This document shows, one piece after another, positions 52,426 through 61,732 of a DNA stretch of 64,000 nt; positions within the stretch are counted from its first letter, which is position 1; every line of letters starts with the position of its first letter. The DNA is taken from NCBI RefSeq assembly GCF_047123815.1, contig NZ_CP138920.1, forward strand, positions 2,480,001 to 2,544,000, read 5' to 3'. A program made the translations under genes and the position numbers. The notes below the pieces were generated by a model, which saw only the letters and a program-made list of their open reading frames with translations, was not told where the DNA came from and ran no database searches. Source of the stretch: Maricaulis sp017643475 (lineage in GTDB: Bacteria > Pseudomonadota > Alphaproteobacteria > Caulobacterales > Maricaulaceae).

Positions 52426-54978
52426 CTAGAACCGGTCCAGCAGGCGTTCGATATAGTCCAGCTCGTCCTGTTCGCGGCCGGCTTCGGCGGCGCGGCGACG
52501 GAGTTCCTCGAGGATTTCGCGGGCGCGGGCGCGGCTGAGTTCGTCGGGGATTTCTACGCCCTGGCCGTCGGCAAATGATCCTTCAGCCGGACGACCCAGC
52601 GGGTCCTCTTCCTGGCCGTCTTCGCCCTGGCCATCCTGGCCCTGTTGTTCTGCCAAACGTTCCAGCAGGTCGGAGGCGAGCTGTTCGGCGCCGGCGCGCA
52701 GCTCGGCAAGCGCGTCTTCCTGGGCATCGAGAGCAGCCTGGGCATCGCCCTGGCGCAGGGCCTCCTCGGCTTGTTGCATGGCGCTGGCGGCATCACCGGC
52801 GGACTGGTCAGCGCCTTCCGGCAGGGCCTGGAGCGAGCGTTGCAGCTGTTCGGCCAGTTCGGACTGCATGTCGGCGAGTTCCATGGACCGTGCCGCGCCG
52901 CCATCCTGGTTCTCGGCAAGACCGGAGGGGATATCACCGCTCTGCTCGCCGCCCTGACCGGACTGACCGCTTTGCGGCTGGCCACCTTGTTGCTGTTCCT
53001 GCTGCATGCCAAAGGTCTGGTCCTGCAGGTCACGCTGTTCGCCGATCATGTCGCCCAGCTCTTCAAGGGCTTCCTGGATGGCTTCGGTGACCGGGTCTGG
53101 CTGATTGCCTTCACCACCGCCCTGGCCCATCTGCATTTCCATGTTGCGCAGGAGTTCGCTCAGCGCAGCGAGCGCCTGGCGGGCATCGGCAGTATTGCCC
53201 AGCTCGGCTGCATCGCGCAGGGCGTCGAGCAGGGCCTGGAGGGCTTCATTGTTGAGGCTTTCACCGCCGCCGCCTTCATTTTCATTCTGAGCCTGGACGG
53301 CTTCGCGGGCGAGGGCGGCCATGTAGTTTTCCATCGCCTGTTCAAAGGCCTCGAACAGGGCTGCCAGCTCGGTTTCGTCCGCGCCGCGGGCAAGGGCTTC
53401 AGCCAGGGCGCGTTCAGCAGCACGCAGGGCAGCCTCGGCATCGGCCAGCGAGCCCAGCTCGGCGCGCAGGGCGATTTGCCAGAGATCATCTTCGATCGTG
53501 CCCAGGTCTGCGCGGTCACGGGCGCGGCGCAGGCGGTGCAACACCTCGCGCAGGCCGAGATAGACAATCGGATCGTCGAAGAAATAGCGCGGCGCATCGG
53601 AAATCGCGTCCAGCGCCAGGGCAACCCGTTGCAGACTTTCCGGCGCTCGCTCGATGCGCCGTTCCGGTTCCTCGGCCAGATAGGCCGGCCCCGGCGGAAT
53701 CTCTTCGCGATACATCACCGGACGATCTTCCAGAGGTGCATAGGCAGTCGTGGTCAGCAGAACCTCGCGACGCTGTTCGGCAACAGCGCGGGCCAGCGCA
53801 TCCAGGAAAACGCGTTCGGGCAGGGTGGTGGCCAGCTCGGGTGAACGACCGACATTGCCGGCGGCGTCCTCGGCCAAAACACGAATATCGACACGCGACC
53901 CGGCCAGCGCGTGTTGAGCGGTCTCAAGCAGGGTCCGTGTCGCGCCTTCCGCCTCGATGGTTGCAATGCCAGAGGGTGTGATTTCGAGCCGGTCCCACTC
54001 TGCATCGCGCTCGCCCTCGGGGCGCAGTTCAAGTGCGTAGGCAGTGGCACCGTAATCGTCGACGACGGAGAATTGCAGATCCAGCTCGCCGTCCGCGGTG
54101 GCCTCGGGGATGTCGAGTATACGGACTTGTGGCGGCGTGTCGGCCAGAACATCCAGCGTCCAGCTGCGTCGGGTGGAGCCGGAAATCAGTCGAACGGAGC
54201 CGTTCTCCTGCATCACGACGCGCGCTTCCCAGACACCATCGCCCAGCTCGTTGACCTCGGCGCGCTCGCGACCTTCCGACGTCTGCTGGGTGACACGCGG
54301 GCTGCGGCGGCTACCGGCGATGCGGGCGATGAAGGTTGCGCCCTGGGGCACGTCGGCACTGGTCTCGTCAGCGTCCAGGAAAATCGGTGCGCGGCCTGTA
54401 TAGGCAGGCGGGTCGATCCAGGCGTCCAGCGTGATCTCGCCGGCATCGACATCCATCAGCGCAGGCTCGAAAGCCTCGCCCAGGCGATCGCGGGCAGTCG
54501 GGCCGGCGATGAACCAGGCGCTCAACAGGCTGACGGCGAGGATGCCGCGCAGCGCCCACGGATCCAGCATGCCCCAGGCCGCCTTGGGGCGGCGGGCAAA
54601 GGCGGATTGCAGCCGCCGGGCCATGCGCTCCTGGTGAGCTTTCCAGACAGACAGGGCGACCGGGTCATCGTCAGAAGGCTGATCGATCAGTGCTTCGTGC
54701 GGACGGGCGGAGATGCCGCTGTCTTCCTCGATGCGGCGGGTAATGTCTTCTTCATCCGGCCAGGCAAAGCCGCGAATACCGGGTCGTGTCAGCCAGACCG
54801 CACCGGCGATCAGGGCGAGCGCGGAGAGGGCACGCCAGGGGTCGCCATAAGTCTCCCACACGCCCAGCAGGGCCATGAGGGCGAAAACCGACAGCGCAGC
54901 AAAGGTCGGCCAGAGGACGGGTGCGGCCCGTTCCCAGCACAATGCAATGGCTGCGATAAGTTTCGTACGACGACGCAT
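52426..54978 (-). CDS. TIGR02302/DUF4175-family large membrane protein
   Basis: About 850 residues. Two or three N-terminal membrane segments (LWPTFAALSVFALMALLG; LSALALIAGAVWL; and one near 140), a long Glu/Arg/Ala-rich exported body with beta-sandwich stretches, then low-complexity Gln/Gly segments (EQQQGGQPQSGQSGQGG) and coiled coil. Matches the alphaproteobacterial family usually found beside argH-lysA; function unknown. Start ATG 54978 or 55026. Confidence 0.85.
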   Translation of the reverse strand: MRRRTKLIAAIALCWERAAPVLWPTFAALSVFALMALLGVWETYGDPWRALSALALIAGAVWLTRPGIRGFAWPDEEDITRRIEEDSGISARPHEALIDQPSDDDPVALSVWKAHQERMARRLQSAFARRPKAAWGMLDPWALRGILAVSLLSAWFIAGPTARDRLGEAFEPALMDVDAGEITLDAWIDPPAYTGRAPIFLDADETSADVPQGATFIARIAGSRRSPRVTQQTSEGRERAEVNELGDGVWEARVVMQENGSVRLISGSTRRSWTLDVLADTPPQVRILDIPEATADGELDLQFSVVDDYGATAYALELRPEGERDAEWDRLEITPSGIATIEAEGATRTLLETAQHALAGSRVDIRVLAEDAAGNVGRSPELATTLPERVFLDALARAVAEQRREVLLTTTAYAPLEDRPVMYREEIPPGPAYLAEEPERRIERAPESLQRVALALDAISDAPRYFFDDPIVYLGLREVLHRLRRARDRADLGTIEDDLWQIALRAELGSLADAEAALRAAERALAEALARGADETELAALFEAFEQAMENYMAALAREAVQAQNENEGGGGESLNNEALQALLDALRDAAELGNTADARQALAALSELLRNMEMQMGQGGGEGNQPDPVTEAIQEALEELGDMIGEQRDLQDQTFGMQQEQQQGGQPQSGQSGQGGEQSGDIPSGLAENQDGGAARSMELADMQSELAEQLQRSLQALPEGADQSAGDAASAMQQAEEALRQGDAQAALDAQEDALAELRAGAEQLASDLLERLAEQQGQDGQGEDGQEEDPLGRPAEGSFADGQGVEIPDELSRARAREILEELRRRAAEAGREQDELDYIERLLDRF

Positions 54979-55054
54979 GCAGCAAAACTTAGCACGCTGG
55001 CCTGCCAGCGACAGCGTCAAACGCATTACGTTTTGGTGAGTAAGGAAATGCCTT

Positions 55055-55203
55055 GATCTTCCCCCACGGGGAAGTGCCGGAACGCAGTGGAGGCGAAGGG
55101 GGCTAGCGTAGCGAGCTTGCCTACGGGCTCACGCCCTCCGGCCCCTCCGTCTCCGCCTTCGCCAGGGCTCCGGCGGAGCCACCTCCCCGGTGGGGAGGAT
55201 GAC
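55055..55203. repeat. REP-like palindromes between lptM and TIGR02302 gene
   Basis: CTTCCCCCACGGGGAAG (55059-55075), CTCCGGCGGAG and CCTCCCCGGTGGGGAGG (55182-55198) form hairpins of the same style as those near 40140-40190. The stretch occupies the position where relatives carry lysA. Confidence 0.6.
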
Positions 55204-55359
55204 CTAGCCCTCATCATCCTCTTCGGAGCGCTGTTCCTGTTCGTAATCCGCCGGATTGCCCCACAGAGGCTCCGGGCGTTCCAGATCACCGCGCAGGCCG
55301 CAGGCGGCGACAGCGAGGGTGCTGAGGATAACGAGGGTGAAAGTGGCGGCGCGTTTCAT
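55204..55359 (-). CDS. lptM: LptM-like small lipoprotein (YifL family)
   Basis: 51 residues, ATG at 55359 overlapping the argH stop (ATGA). Lipoprotein signal with lipobox LAVAAC (Cys20), then the hallmark CGLRGDLERPEPLWGNP of the LptM family, which helps assemble the LptD lipopolysaccharide translocon in E. coli. The acidic C-terminus (QRSEEDDEG) is typical of small members. Normally followed by lysA, which is missing here. Confidence 0.9.
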   Translation of the reverse strand: MKRAATFTLVILSTLAVAACGLRGDLERPEPLWGNPADYEQEQRSEEDDEG

Positions 55360-56783
55360 CGGACTTCTTCTCCGGCAAGGCGTTGGGTCCAGGCCTGGAC
55401 CTGTTCGCGTACACGCGTCGGCGAAGTGCCACCGAAACTCGTACGGCTGTTCATGGATGCCCGCGCACTCAACACTGAAAACACGCTTTCGTCGATAGCT
55501 TTGTCGACGCTTTGCATCTCTTCCAGCGAAAGCTCGGCGAGGGGCACGTCCTTTTCTTCTGCCAGACGGACAATGGAGCCGGAGATGTGATGGGCGTCGC
55601 GGAAGGGGCGACCCAGTTCGCGCACGACCCAGTCGGCGAGGTCGGTCGCGTCGGAATAGGCCTCACCGGCCGCTTCCTCCAGCGCGTCGGCATTGAAGCT
55701 GAGATCTGCGGCCATGCCGGCCATCGCGGCCAGGGCGAGTTCCAGATCGTCCACGGCCTGGAAGGTCGGCGCCTTGTCTTCCTGCAGGTCTTTTGAATAG
55801 GCCAGTGGCAGGCCTTTCACGACGGTGAGCAGGCCGGTCAGGGAACCAATAATGCGGCCCGGCTTGGCACGCACGAGTTCGGCGGCGTCGGGATTGCGCT
55901 TTTGCGGCATGATGGAGGAGCCGGTCGACCAGGCATCCGACAGGGTCGCGAACTGGAAGCGCTTGGTGCACCACAACACGATCTCCTCAGCGAAGCGCGA
56001 CAGGTTCACAGCGCAGATCGAGGCGGCGGAGAGCACTTCCAGGGCAAAATCCCGGGCGGCTACACCATCCAGCGAATTGGCCATCGGCCGGTCAAAACCC
56101 AGTTTTTCTGCAGTCATATCGCGGTCAATGGGAAAGGCCGTGCCAGCCAGGGCGGCGCAGCCCAGCGGGCTCTCATTCAGGCGTTTGCGGGCGTCGCGGA
56201 AACGGCCTCGATCGCGTTCGGCCAGTTCGACATAACTCAGCAGATGGTGAGCCAGGGAGACGGGCTGGGCCGTTTGCAGATGGGTGAAGCCGGGCATGAC
56301 CTGTTCGACATGTTTTTCCGCCTGCTGGACCAGGGCATGCTGATAGGCGGCGAGGCCGGCATCGATGCGGTCGCAGGCATCGCGCAGCCAGAGCCGGAAA
56401 TCCGTCGCTACCTGGTCATTGCGCGAGCGCGCCGTGTGCAGGCGACCGGCGGGTTCGCCGATGATTTCCTTGAGACGCGCCTCGACATTCATGTGTACGT
56501 CTTCCAGCGCCTTGGACCAGGCAAAGCCGCCCGCGCGGATCTCTTCACGAACCTGTTCCAGCCCGCGCTGGATTGCCGCTGCATCCTCGCTTGAAATTAT
56601 CCCGGTTGCGCCCAACATTGCAGCATGGGCGAGGGAACCCTGAATGTCCTGTTCAGCCATGCGCTGGTCGATATCGATGGAGGCATTGATGGCTTCCATG
56701 ATGTCGCTCTGGCCGCCGCTGAAACGGCCGCCCCACATTGCGCTCGTGCCGGTCTTGCTGGTCGGGGAGTTGTCGTCTGCCAT
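55356..56783 (-). CDS. argH: Argininosuccinate lyase
   Basis: Last step of arginine synthesis, argininosuccinate to arginine and fumarate. 475 residues of the fumarase/aspartase superfamily: signature GSSIMPQKRNPDAAELVRA, RSRNDQVATDFRLW near the N-terminus and FTHLQTAQPVSLAHHLL. Normal length. The start faces the TlpA-like gene 23 bp away; the stop overlaps lptM. Confidence 0.96.
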   Translation of the reverse strand: MADDNSPTSKTGTSAMWGGRFSGGQSDIMEAINASIDIDQRMAEQDIQGSLAHAAMLGATGIISSEDAAAIQRGLEQVREEIRAGGFAWSKALEDVHMNVEARLKEIIGEPAGRLHTARSRNDQVATDFRLWLRDACDRIDAGLAAYQHALVQQAEKHVEQVMPGFTHLQTAQPVSLAHHLLSYVELAERDRGRFRDARKRLNESPLGCAALAGTAFPIDRDMTAEKLGFDRPMANSLDGVAARDFALEVLSAASICAVNLSRFAEEIVLWCTKRFQFATLSDAWSTGSSIMPQKRNPDAAELVRAKPGRIIGSLTGLLTVVKGLPLAYSKDLQEDKAPTFQAVDDLELALAAMAGMAADLSFNADALEEAAGEAYSDATDLADWVVRELGRPFRDAHHISGSIVRLAEEKDVPLAELSLEEMQSVDKAIDESVFSVLSARASMNSRTSFGGTSPTRVREQVQAWTQRLAGEEVR

Positions 56784-56806
56784 TGGACTTGCTCAAGGAG
56801 TTCGAG

Positions 56807-57400
56807 ATGAATATTTCACCGCTGAAAGCCGGCCTGATCATCATGCCGCTGATCGGTGTGGTCGCCATCCTATACGTCGTATTCTCGGCGATGGACAGTG
56901 GCGGCAACGGAAGCCTGGACAGTTATGCCAACGGTCACATGAGTGCCTTCCGCAGCGAGCCGGAACCGCGGCCGCAGCCAACGGTCGTCTATACCGGTGC
57001 GGACGGGGGCGAGGTCCGTTTGTCGGACTATCGCGGCAAGGTAATCCTGGTGAATTTCTGGGCCACCTGGTGTGCGCCCTGTGTCGAGGAAATGCCCGCG
57101 CTGAGCAATCTGCAGACAGCCCTGGGCGGTGAGGATTTTGAGGTCGTCACCATTTCCATGGATCGCCGCATGGAGGATGCCGAGAATTTCCTGCGAAACA
57201 TGGAGTTGGAAAATCTCCCGCTGATTCATGACAGCACGTTCGGCTCCATGGCCCAGACCGGTGCCGTCGGCCTGCCCATGTCCATTCTCTATGATGCCAA
57301 TGGTCGCGAGATCGGTCGCTTGCCAGCACCGGCCGAGTGGGATCATGCGGACGCCATCCGCCTCATCGAGGCCGCGATCCGTTTCCACGGCGCACGCTGA
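56807..57400 (+). CDS. TlpA-like thiol:disulfide oxidoreductase
   Basis: 197 residues: an N-terminal membrane anchor (AGLIIMPLIGVVAILYVVF) and a periplasmic thioredoxin domain with active site WATWC89-A-P-C92, and the cis-Pro in VGLPMSILYD. TlpA relatives keep periplasmic Cys reduced for cytochrome maturation; the client is unknown here. Commonly divergent from argH in this class. RBS GGAG before ATG 56807. Confidence 0.92.
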   Translation: MNISPLKAGLIIMPLIGVVAILYVVFSAMDSGGNGSLDSYANGHMSAFRSEPEPRPQPTVVYTGADGGEVRLSDYRGKVILVNFWATWCAPCVEEMPALSNLQTALGGEDFEVVTISMDRRMEDAENFLRNMELENLPLIHDSTFGSMAQTGAVGLPMSILYDANGREIGRLPAPAEWDHADAIRLIEAAIRFHGAR

Positions 57401-57413
57401 GACACAAAAGAAA

Positions 57414-57436
57414 AGCCGCTCCCGGCGGGAGCGGCT
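57414..57436. terminator. Hairpin after the TlpA-like gene
   Basis: 10-bp stem AGCCGCTCCC (57414-57423) / GGGAGCGGCT (57427-57436) with a 3-nt loop. The T-rich side is on the minus strand, so it may be a backstop for the TonB receptor transcript as well as ending tlpA. Confidence 0.7.
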
Positions 57437-57571
57437 GAAGTTGGAATCTCAAGCCGAGGGATAATCGAGCCTGAAGCCCGTTCGGGGAGGATCGGGTCGG
57501 CGCTGTGTCTAAGGTCCCACCGCGACGGATGTGTGACGGTTTGAAGATGCTTCTGAGACGATGCAGGACAT

Positions 57572-57613
57572 AAAAAAGAGAACCCCGGAAGCGGTTGCTT
57601 CCGGGGTCTTTTG
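57572..57613 (-). terminator. Rho-independent terminator of the TonB receptor gene
   Basis: 11-bp stem ACCCCGGAAGC (57582-57592) / GCTTCCGGGGT (57597-57607). On the minus strand it is followed by TCTCTTTTTTAT. It lies 35 bp after the stop at 57643. Confidence 0.85.
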
Positions 57614-57642
57614 TCAGATCGTTCTGACAGGGATTGTACGCC

Positions 57643-60432
57643 TCAGTAAGTGAAGCGGAAGCCCATGACGGTGGACCAGCCGTATTTCTCAAACTGTTCG
57701 AGGCGGTCGATGCCGTCCGGGCGGGTAACCGCCACATAGGGTTCGTCGGTGACGTTCTTGATTTCGACAAAGGCCTGGACATGGTCCGTGAAGCTGTAGC
57801 GACCGGACAGGTCCAGCTGGCGGTGTTCGAGAACAAAACGGTCCTCGGTGACATCTCCGCGGATCTCGTCGAGATAGTCAGAGCGTTCGGTGACGACAGC
57901 GCGCAGATCCCACGGGCCGTTGTCATAGCCGAAGATGGCGTTCCAGACGGTTTCAGCCTGCCCCGGCAGGGTCACCACGCGGCCATCAGCCAGCGTCGCT
58001 TCACTGTCAGTCCAGGTGTAGTTGAAGCCGACCAGGAAACCGTCAACCGGCAGGAACTCATCCAGGCTGGTGTGCAGGTTGAATTCGAAACCGCTGATCT
58101 CGCCTTGCGGCAGGTTGATGTAGGTTTCGATTTCGGACACGCCCGGAACCAGGCTGTTCACGAAGGCCGGGTATTCAGCCGGATCGTCCGTGGAGAACTC
58201 ACCGATGACGTTTTCCAGATCCTTGTAGAAGTATCCGAGGGACACGACGCTGTCATTGTTCGGATACCATTCGATGGCGGCGTCGAAGTTCTGGGCTTCC
58301 AGGCGTTCCAGGGACGGATTGCCCAGCTCAGCTTCATTGTCGTCATTGATGAAGATACGCGGTGCGTATTCATTCGGGTTCGGACGCTGGATCGAGGTGT
58401 AGTAACCCGCACGCAGGATCACGTTTTCAGACGCTTCGTAGCGCGCCAGAACGCTCGGCAGCACGTCGGTGTAGTCATCAGACGCGGTGACCGGCTCGAT
58501 ATTGCCAGAGTCTTCGTCCAGCTGATAGCCGAAGGTGGAGACATCGGTCTGCTCGACGCGGACACCACCGGTGATGCGCAGGTTCTCGATATCCCAGGAA
58601 CCCATGACGTATCCGGCGAACACGTCTTCTTCCATGTTGTAGTCAGCAACCTGGCTTTCGATCGTGCTGTCGCCAGCATCGAGGACCAGCTGGTTCTGGT
58701 TGGCGAAGAAGAAGTCACGGATGGTGAACGGATTGCCCGTCACGCCGATATCGGCCAGGCCGTAATCAACTGTGCGCGGGAAATCAGCCAGGGTCAGGTC
58801 GAAGACGTCATTTTCGTCTTCCCAGATTTCCAGGTCGCCATCATATTTCTTGTCGCGATTGCGGAAGCGCAGACCAGCCTGCACGTAGCCCGGAACGCCG
58901 AACCAGTTGTTGTCACGGCGAACATTGATCTGACCGGCCCACTCGCGGTCGATGGAAATGCCGTTGGTCAGCTCGATCTTGTCGAGGCCATAATTGGACG
59001 GATCGTAGAAGGCCTGCTCATCGGTATTGAGGCCGAAACGCAGTGACGGGCGCAGCGGGTTGGCGCCATCAACGCCGAAAATCTCGCTGTTCTCGAAGCC
59101 GTTGTCGAACTCGGTGTCGATGCGGTTCGGCTCTTCCTCTTCGGAGTAGACATAGGACAGACCGAAATCGATCGTCGTGTCGCCCATGAAGTATTCGCCG
59201 CCGAAATCAGTCGCATAGATGGACTGGGTTTCCAGTCGGTCCTTGATGTCACGGTCGATGCCGAAATCGGTGGCTTCGAACACGGCCAGCGTGCCGGATG
59301 ACAGATCATCGCGGAAGTCGCCGTCCTCGTACTTCACTTCCATGCGCGAGCGATATTCCTGGTCGGAAAACTCCGACGCAGTCGTGCGCAGGTGAAGGTT
59401 GAGGTTTTCCGTAGCGCGGAAATCGAAGTTCAGGTTCGCGGTCGTACGCTCACGCGTCACTTCGTAATTGCGAAGCTCCAGCTCGTTCGGGAAGTAGATG
59501 CCGTCTTCCTCGTCCCACTCGCCATCGACTTCCATGTTCTCGGAGCCGAAAACGCGTTCCTGGTAGGACAGGGAAGCCGCAACGCCGAGGCGGCCATCCA
59601 TGAAGTTGTCGGCATAGTTTGCAGATGCACGCATGCCGAACTCGTCTTCCAGCGAGGAGAACAGGCCGGCGACACGGCCGCGCAGTCGCATGCCGTCAAC
59701 GTTCAGGCCGCTATCGGTCTCGATCTCGACCATGCCGCCAATGCCGTCTGCGTCCATGTTCGGCAGCAGAGATTTGTGGATTACGACGCTGGACAGCGCA
59801 TCAGCATCGATGACGTCCAGGCCGACCTGGCGGTCTTCCGCCTCCGGAGAGGTCAGGCGTACGCCGTTGACGGAAACCGATACGAGGTTCGGAGACGCAC
59901 CACGGATTGAGACGAAGCGGCCTTCACCCTGGTCGTTGAGGACGTTGACGCCAACCGCACGGCGCGCGGCCTCGGCAACGTTCTCGTCCGGGAACTGGCC
60001 GATGGCGTCGGACGAGAGAACCGTGATCACACCGTCATTGGAACGCTGACGGGACAGGGCGGAGTTGATCGCACCACGCTGGCCGATGACCAGGATGTTT
60101 TCGCGAACCGAGACATCGTCACCCAGAGCGATGTTCTGGGTCGCCACAGCGCTGTCCGTCGGGATGGATACGGTGATGTCGCGCGTGTCAGCACCGACAT
60201 AGGAGACGCGCAGCGTGTACTGGCCGGCCGGCAGGCCAGCGATGCGGAATTCGCCATCACGACCAGCCGTAGCGGTCTGGCCGGTTTCGACCACGCGAAT
60301 GGTGGCGCCGTTCAGACCAACCGTTTCAGATGCGTCGGTCACACGACCGGATACGCCGCCCGCGAGTGCGGAAGCAGCAGTGGCAAGCGCCAGCACGGAT
60401 GCCGTGCCAAGCATGGAGAGTGATTTTCTCAT
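57643..60432 (-). CDS. TonB-dependent receptor with carboxypeptidase-like N-terminal domain, probable phytate-linked uptake
   Basis: 929 residues. Signal peptide ends near ASALAG; residues about 28-110 form a CarboxypepD_reg-like domain (GRVTDASETVGLNGATIRVV); then the plug (SNDGVITVLSSDAIGQFPDE, GEGRFVSIRG) and the 22-strand barrel, ending in Phe-x-Phe-Thr-Tyr with a terminal aromatic as outer-membrane proteins do. It resembles the Caulobacter-type TIGR01782 group. It is divergent from a phytase, so its ligand is probably phytate or a product of it (inference). Start ATG 60432. Confidence 0.9.
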   Translation of the reverse strand: MRKSLSMLGTASVLALATAASALAGGVSGRVTDASETVGLNGATIRVVETGQTATAGRDGEFRIAGLPAGQYTLRVSYVGADTRDITVSIPTDSAVATQNIALGDDVSVRENILVIGQRGAINSALSRQRSNDGVITVLSSDAIGQFPDENVAEAARRAVGVNVLNDQGEGRFVSIRGASPNLVSVSVNGVRLTSPEAEDRQVGLDVIDADALSSVVIHKSLLPNMDADGIGGMVEIETDSGLNVDGMRLRGRVAGLFSSLEDEFGMRASANYADNFMDGRLGVAASLSYQERVFGSENMEVDGEWDEEDGIYFPNELELRNYEVTRERTTANLNFDFRATENLNLHLRTTASEFSDQEYRSRMEVKYEDGDFRDDLSSGTLAVFEATDFGIDRDIKDRLETQSIYATDFGGEYFMGDTTIDFGLSYVYSEEEEPNRIDTEFDNGFENSEIFGVDGANPLRPSLRFGLNTDEQAFYDPSNYGLDKIELTNGISIDREWAGQINVRRDNNWFGVPGYVQAGLRFRNRDKKYDGDLEIWEDENDVFDLTLADFPRTVDYGLADIGVTGNPFTIRDFFFANQNQLVLDAGDSTIESQVADYNMEEDVFAGYVMGSWDIENLRITGGVRVEQTDVSTFGYQLDEDSGNIEPVTASDDYTDVLPSVLARYEASENVILRAGYYTSIQRPNPNEYAPRIFINDDNEAELGNPSLERLEAQNFDAAIEWYPNNDSVVSLGYFYKDLENVIGEFSTDDPAEYPAFVNSLVPGVSEIETYINLPQGEISGFEFNLHTSLDEFLPVDGFLVGFNYTWTDSEATLADGRVVTLPGQAETVWNAIFGYDNGPWDLRAVVTERSDYLDEIRGDVTEDRFVLEHRQLDLSGRYSFTDHVQAFVEIKNVTDEPYVAVTRPDGIDRLEQFEKYGWSTVMGFRFTY

Positions 60433-60664
60433 TGGGACCCCCAAAATCGGATAACAATCACCGCACCCGAGCCGGGCGAAGTTGGGGGTCTATTGATCGT
60501 CTTGCATGACACGCCGATGGCATTTGCGTCTCGATTGGGTGACAGATCAATATCACTTTCGTGACGCGGCATACTTGCATCAAATCGTCATAAAAATGTC
60601 GCCATATCAGTCATTTAATTCTTTCGCTCCGAGTGTTATGGCGGGCGCAGACAGGAGGGATGTC
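60433..60664. promoter_or_regulatory. Divergent control region with Pho-box-like repeats
   Basis: 232 bp between the receptor and phytase starts. TCGTCAT (60585-60591), ATGTCGC (60596-60602) and CAGTCAT (60608-60614) are spaced 11-12 bp apart with AT-rich spacers, like the CTGTCAT half-sites of PhoB. They lie 51 bp before the phytase start. Divergence from the consensus is notable, so this is a candidate only. Confidence 0.5.
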
Positions 60665-61687
60665 ATGCGTCTGTTAGCGATTTTTGGACTGGGATTTCTG
60701 GCCGCTTGCAGCGGTGCGCCGGCGGTTGAGATCACCGCGGTTCGCGAAACTGTCGCCGTCGCCTCGAGCGGCGATGCGGCAGATGATCCGACGATATGGC
60801 TAGCGCCCGACCCGCTCGACAGCCTGGTCCTGGGCACGGACAAACAGGCTGGCCTTTACGCCTATAATCTTGATGGCAGCATCGCGCAGCATATTCCGGC
60901 GGGACGCGTGAACAATGTTGATCTGCGATATGATTTCGCACTTCCGGGACCACGCCGGGATATCGCGGTGGCGTCTGACCGCACCAATATCGGTCTCGCT
61001 GTCTTTCTGATCGACCCGGAAACGCGCCATGTCGAGGCCTGGCCGACCATTCCGGTCGCTGATGTCGCGGACCCTTATGGTGCCTGTCTCTATCAGAGCG
61101 AGAGCGGCGCGCTCTACGCTTTTCTGACAGACAAGGAGCCGGGTACGGTGGTGCAGCTTCTGCTGCGGTATGAGGGTGAGGGCGTGATTTCGGGCACCGA
61201 GGTCCGCCGTTTCGCGACGGGCTCCACGACGGAGGGCTGTGTCGCTGATGACCGGACCGGGCGCCTCTACATCGCCGAGGAGAACGTTGCGCTCTGGAGC
61301 ATTGGCGCGGAACCGGATGCGGGTACCGAACTGACCCATTTCGCTGATGTGGACGGACGTTTCCTTGTCGCGGATGCCGAGGGCGTCGCGATTATTCCGC
61401 GCGGCGATGCCGGTGGCTGGCTAATTGTCTCCAGCCAGGGTGACAGCCGCTATGTGACCTATGACCTCGACACCGGCGAGCCGGCCCTGCGCTTTGCAGT
61501 CGTGGATGGCGCGCTCGATGGCACTTCCCACACAGATGGATTGGACGTCTTTCCCCTCCCGCTCGGCCCGGAGTTCCCGGAAGGCGTATTTGTCGTCCAG
61601 GATGATGAGGAAGACAGCGGCGGTCAGAATTTCAAGCTGATTGACCTGCGCGACATTCGCGCTGCTTTGTCCACCGCCGAGGAATAA
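60665..61687 (+). CDS. Beta-propeller phytase, lipoprotein
   Basis: 340 residues. Releases phosphate from phytate in a calcium-dependent manner by family. Lipobox FLAAC with Cys at residue 15, then the six-bladed propeller: DDPTIWLAPDPLDSLVLGTD, NNVDLRYDF, YGACLYQSESGALYAF, TEGCVADDRTGRLYIAEE, and the final DGLDVFPLPLG block with FPEGVFVVQDDE. Start ATG 60665 after AGGAGGG; the upstream open frame is leader. Confidence 0.93.
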   Translation: MRLLAIFGLGFLAACSGAPAVEITAVRETVAVASSGDAADDPTIWLAPDPLDSLVLGTDKQAGLYAYNLDGSIAQHIPAGRVNNVDLRYDFALPGPRRDIAVASDRTNIGLAVFLIDPETRHVEAWPTIPVADVADPYGACLYQSESGALYAFLTDKEPGTVVQLLLRYEGEGVISGTEVRRFATGSTTEGCVADDRTGRLYIAEENVALWSIGAEPDAGTELTHFADVDGRFLVADAEGVAIIPRGDAGGWLIVSSQGDSRYVTYDLDTGEPALRFAVVDGALDGTSHTDGLDVFPLPLGPEFPEGVFVVQDDEEDSGGQNFKLIDLRDIRAALSTAEE

Positions 61688-61732
61688 CTCTCGGGGCTTT
61701 AGCAGTTGGCCGGGGTACGCTAGTCATCGGGG

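Noticed and set aside
52645..55056. Long plus-strand open frames (about 399 and 381 residues)
   Set aside because: They mirror the TIGR02302 gene on the other strand and have no start context or motif.
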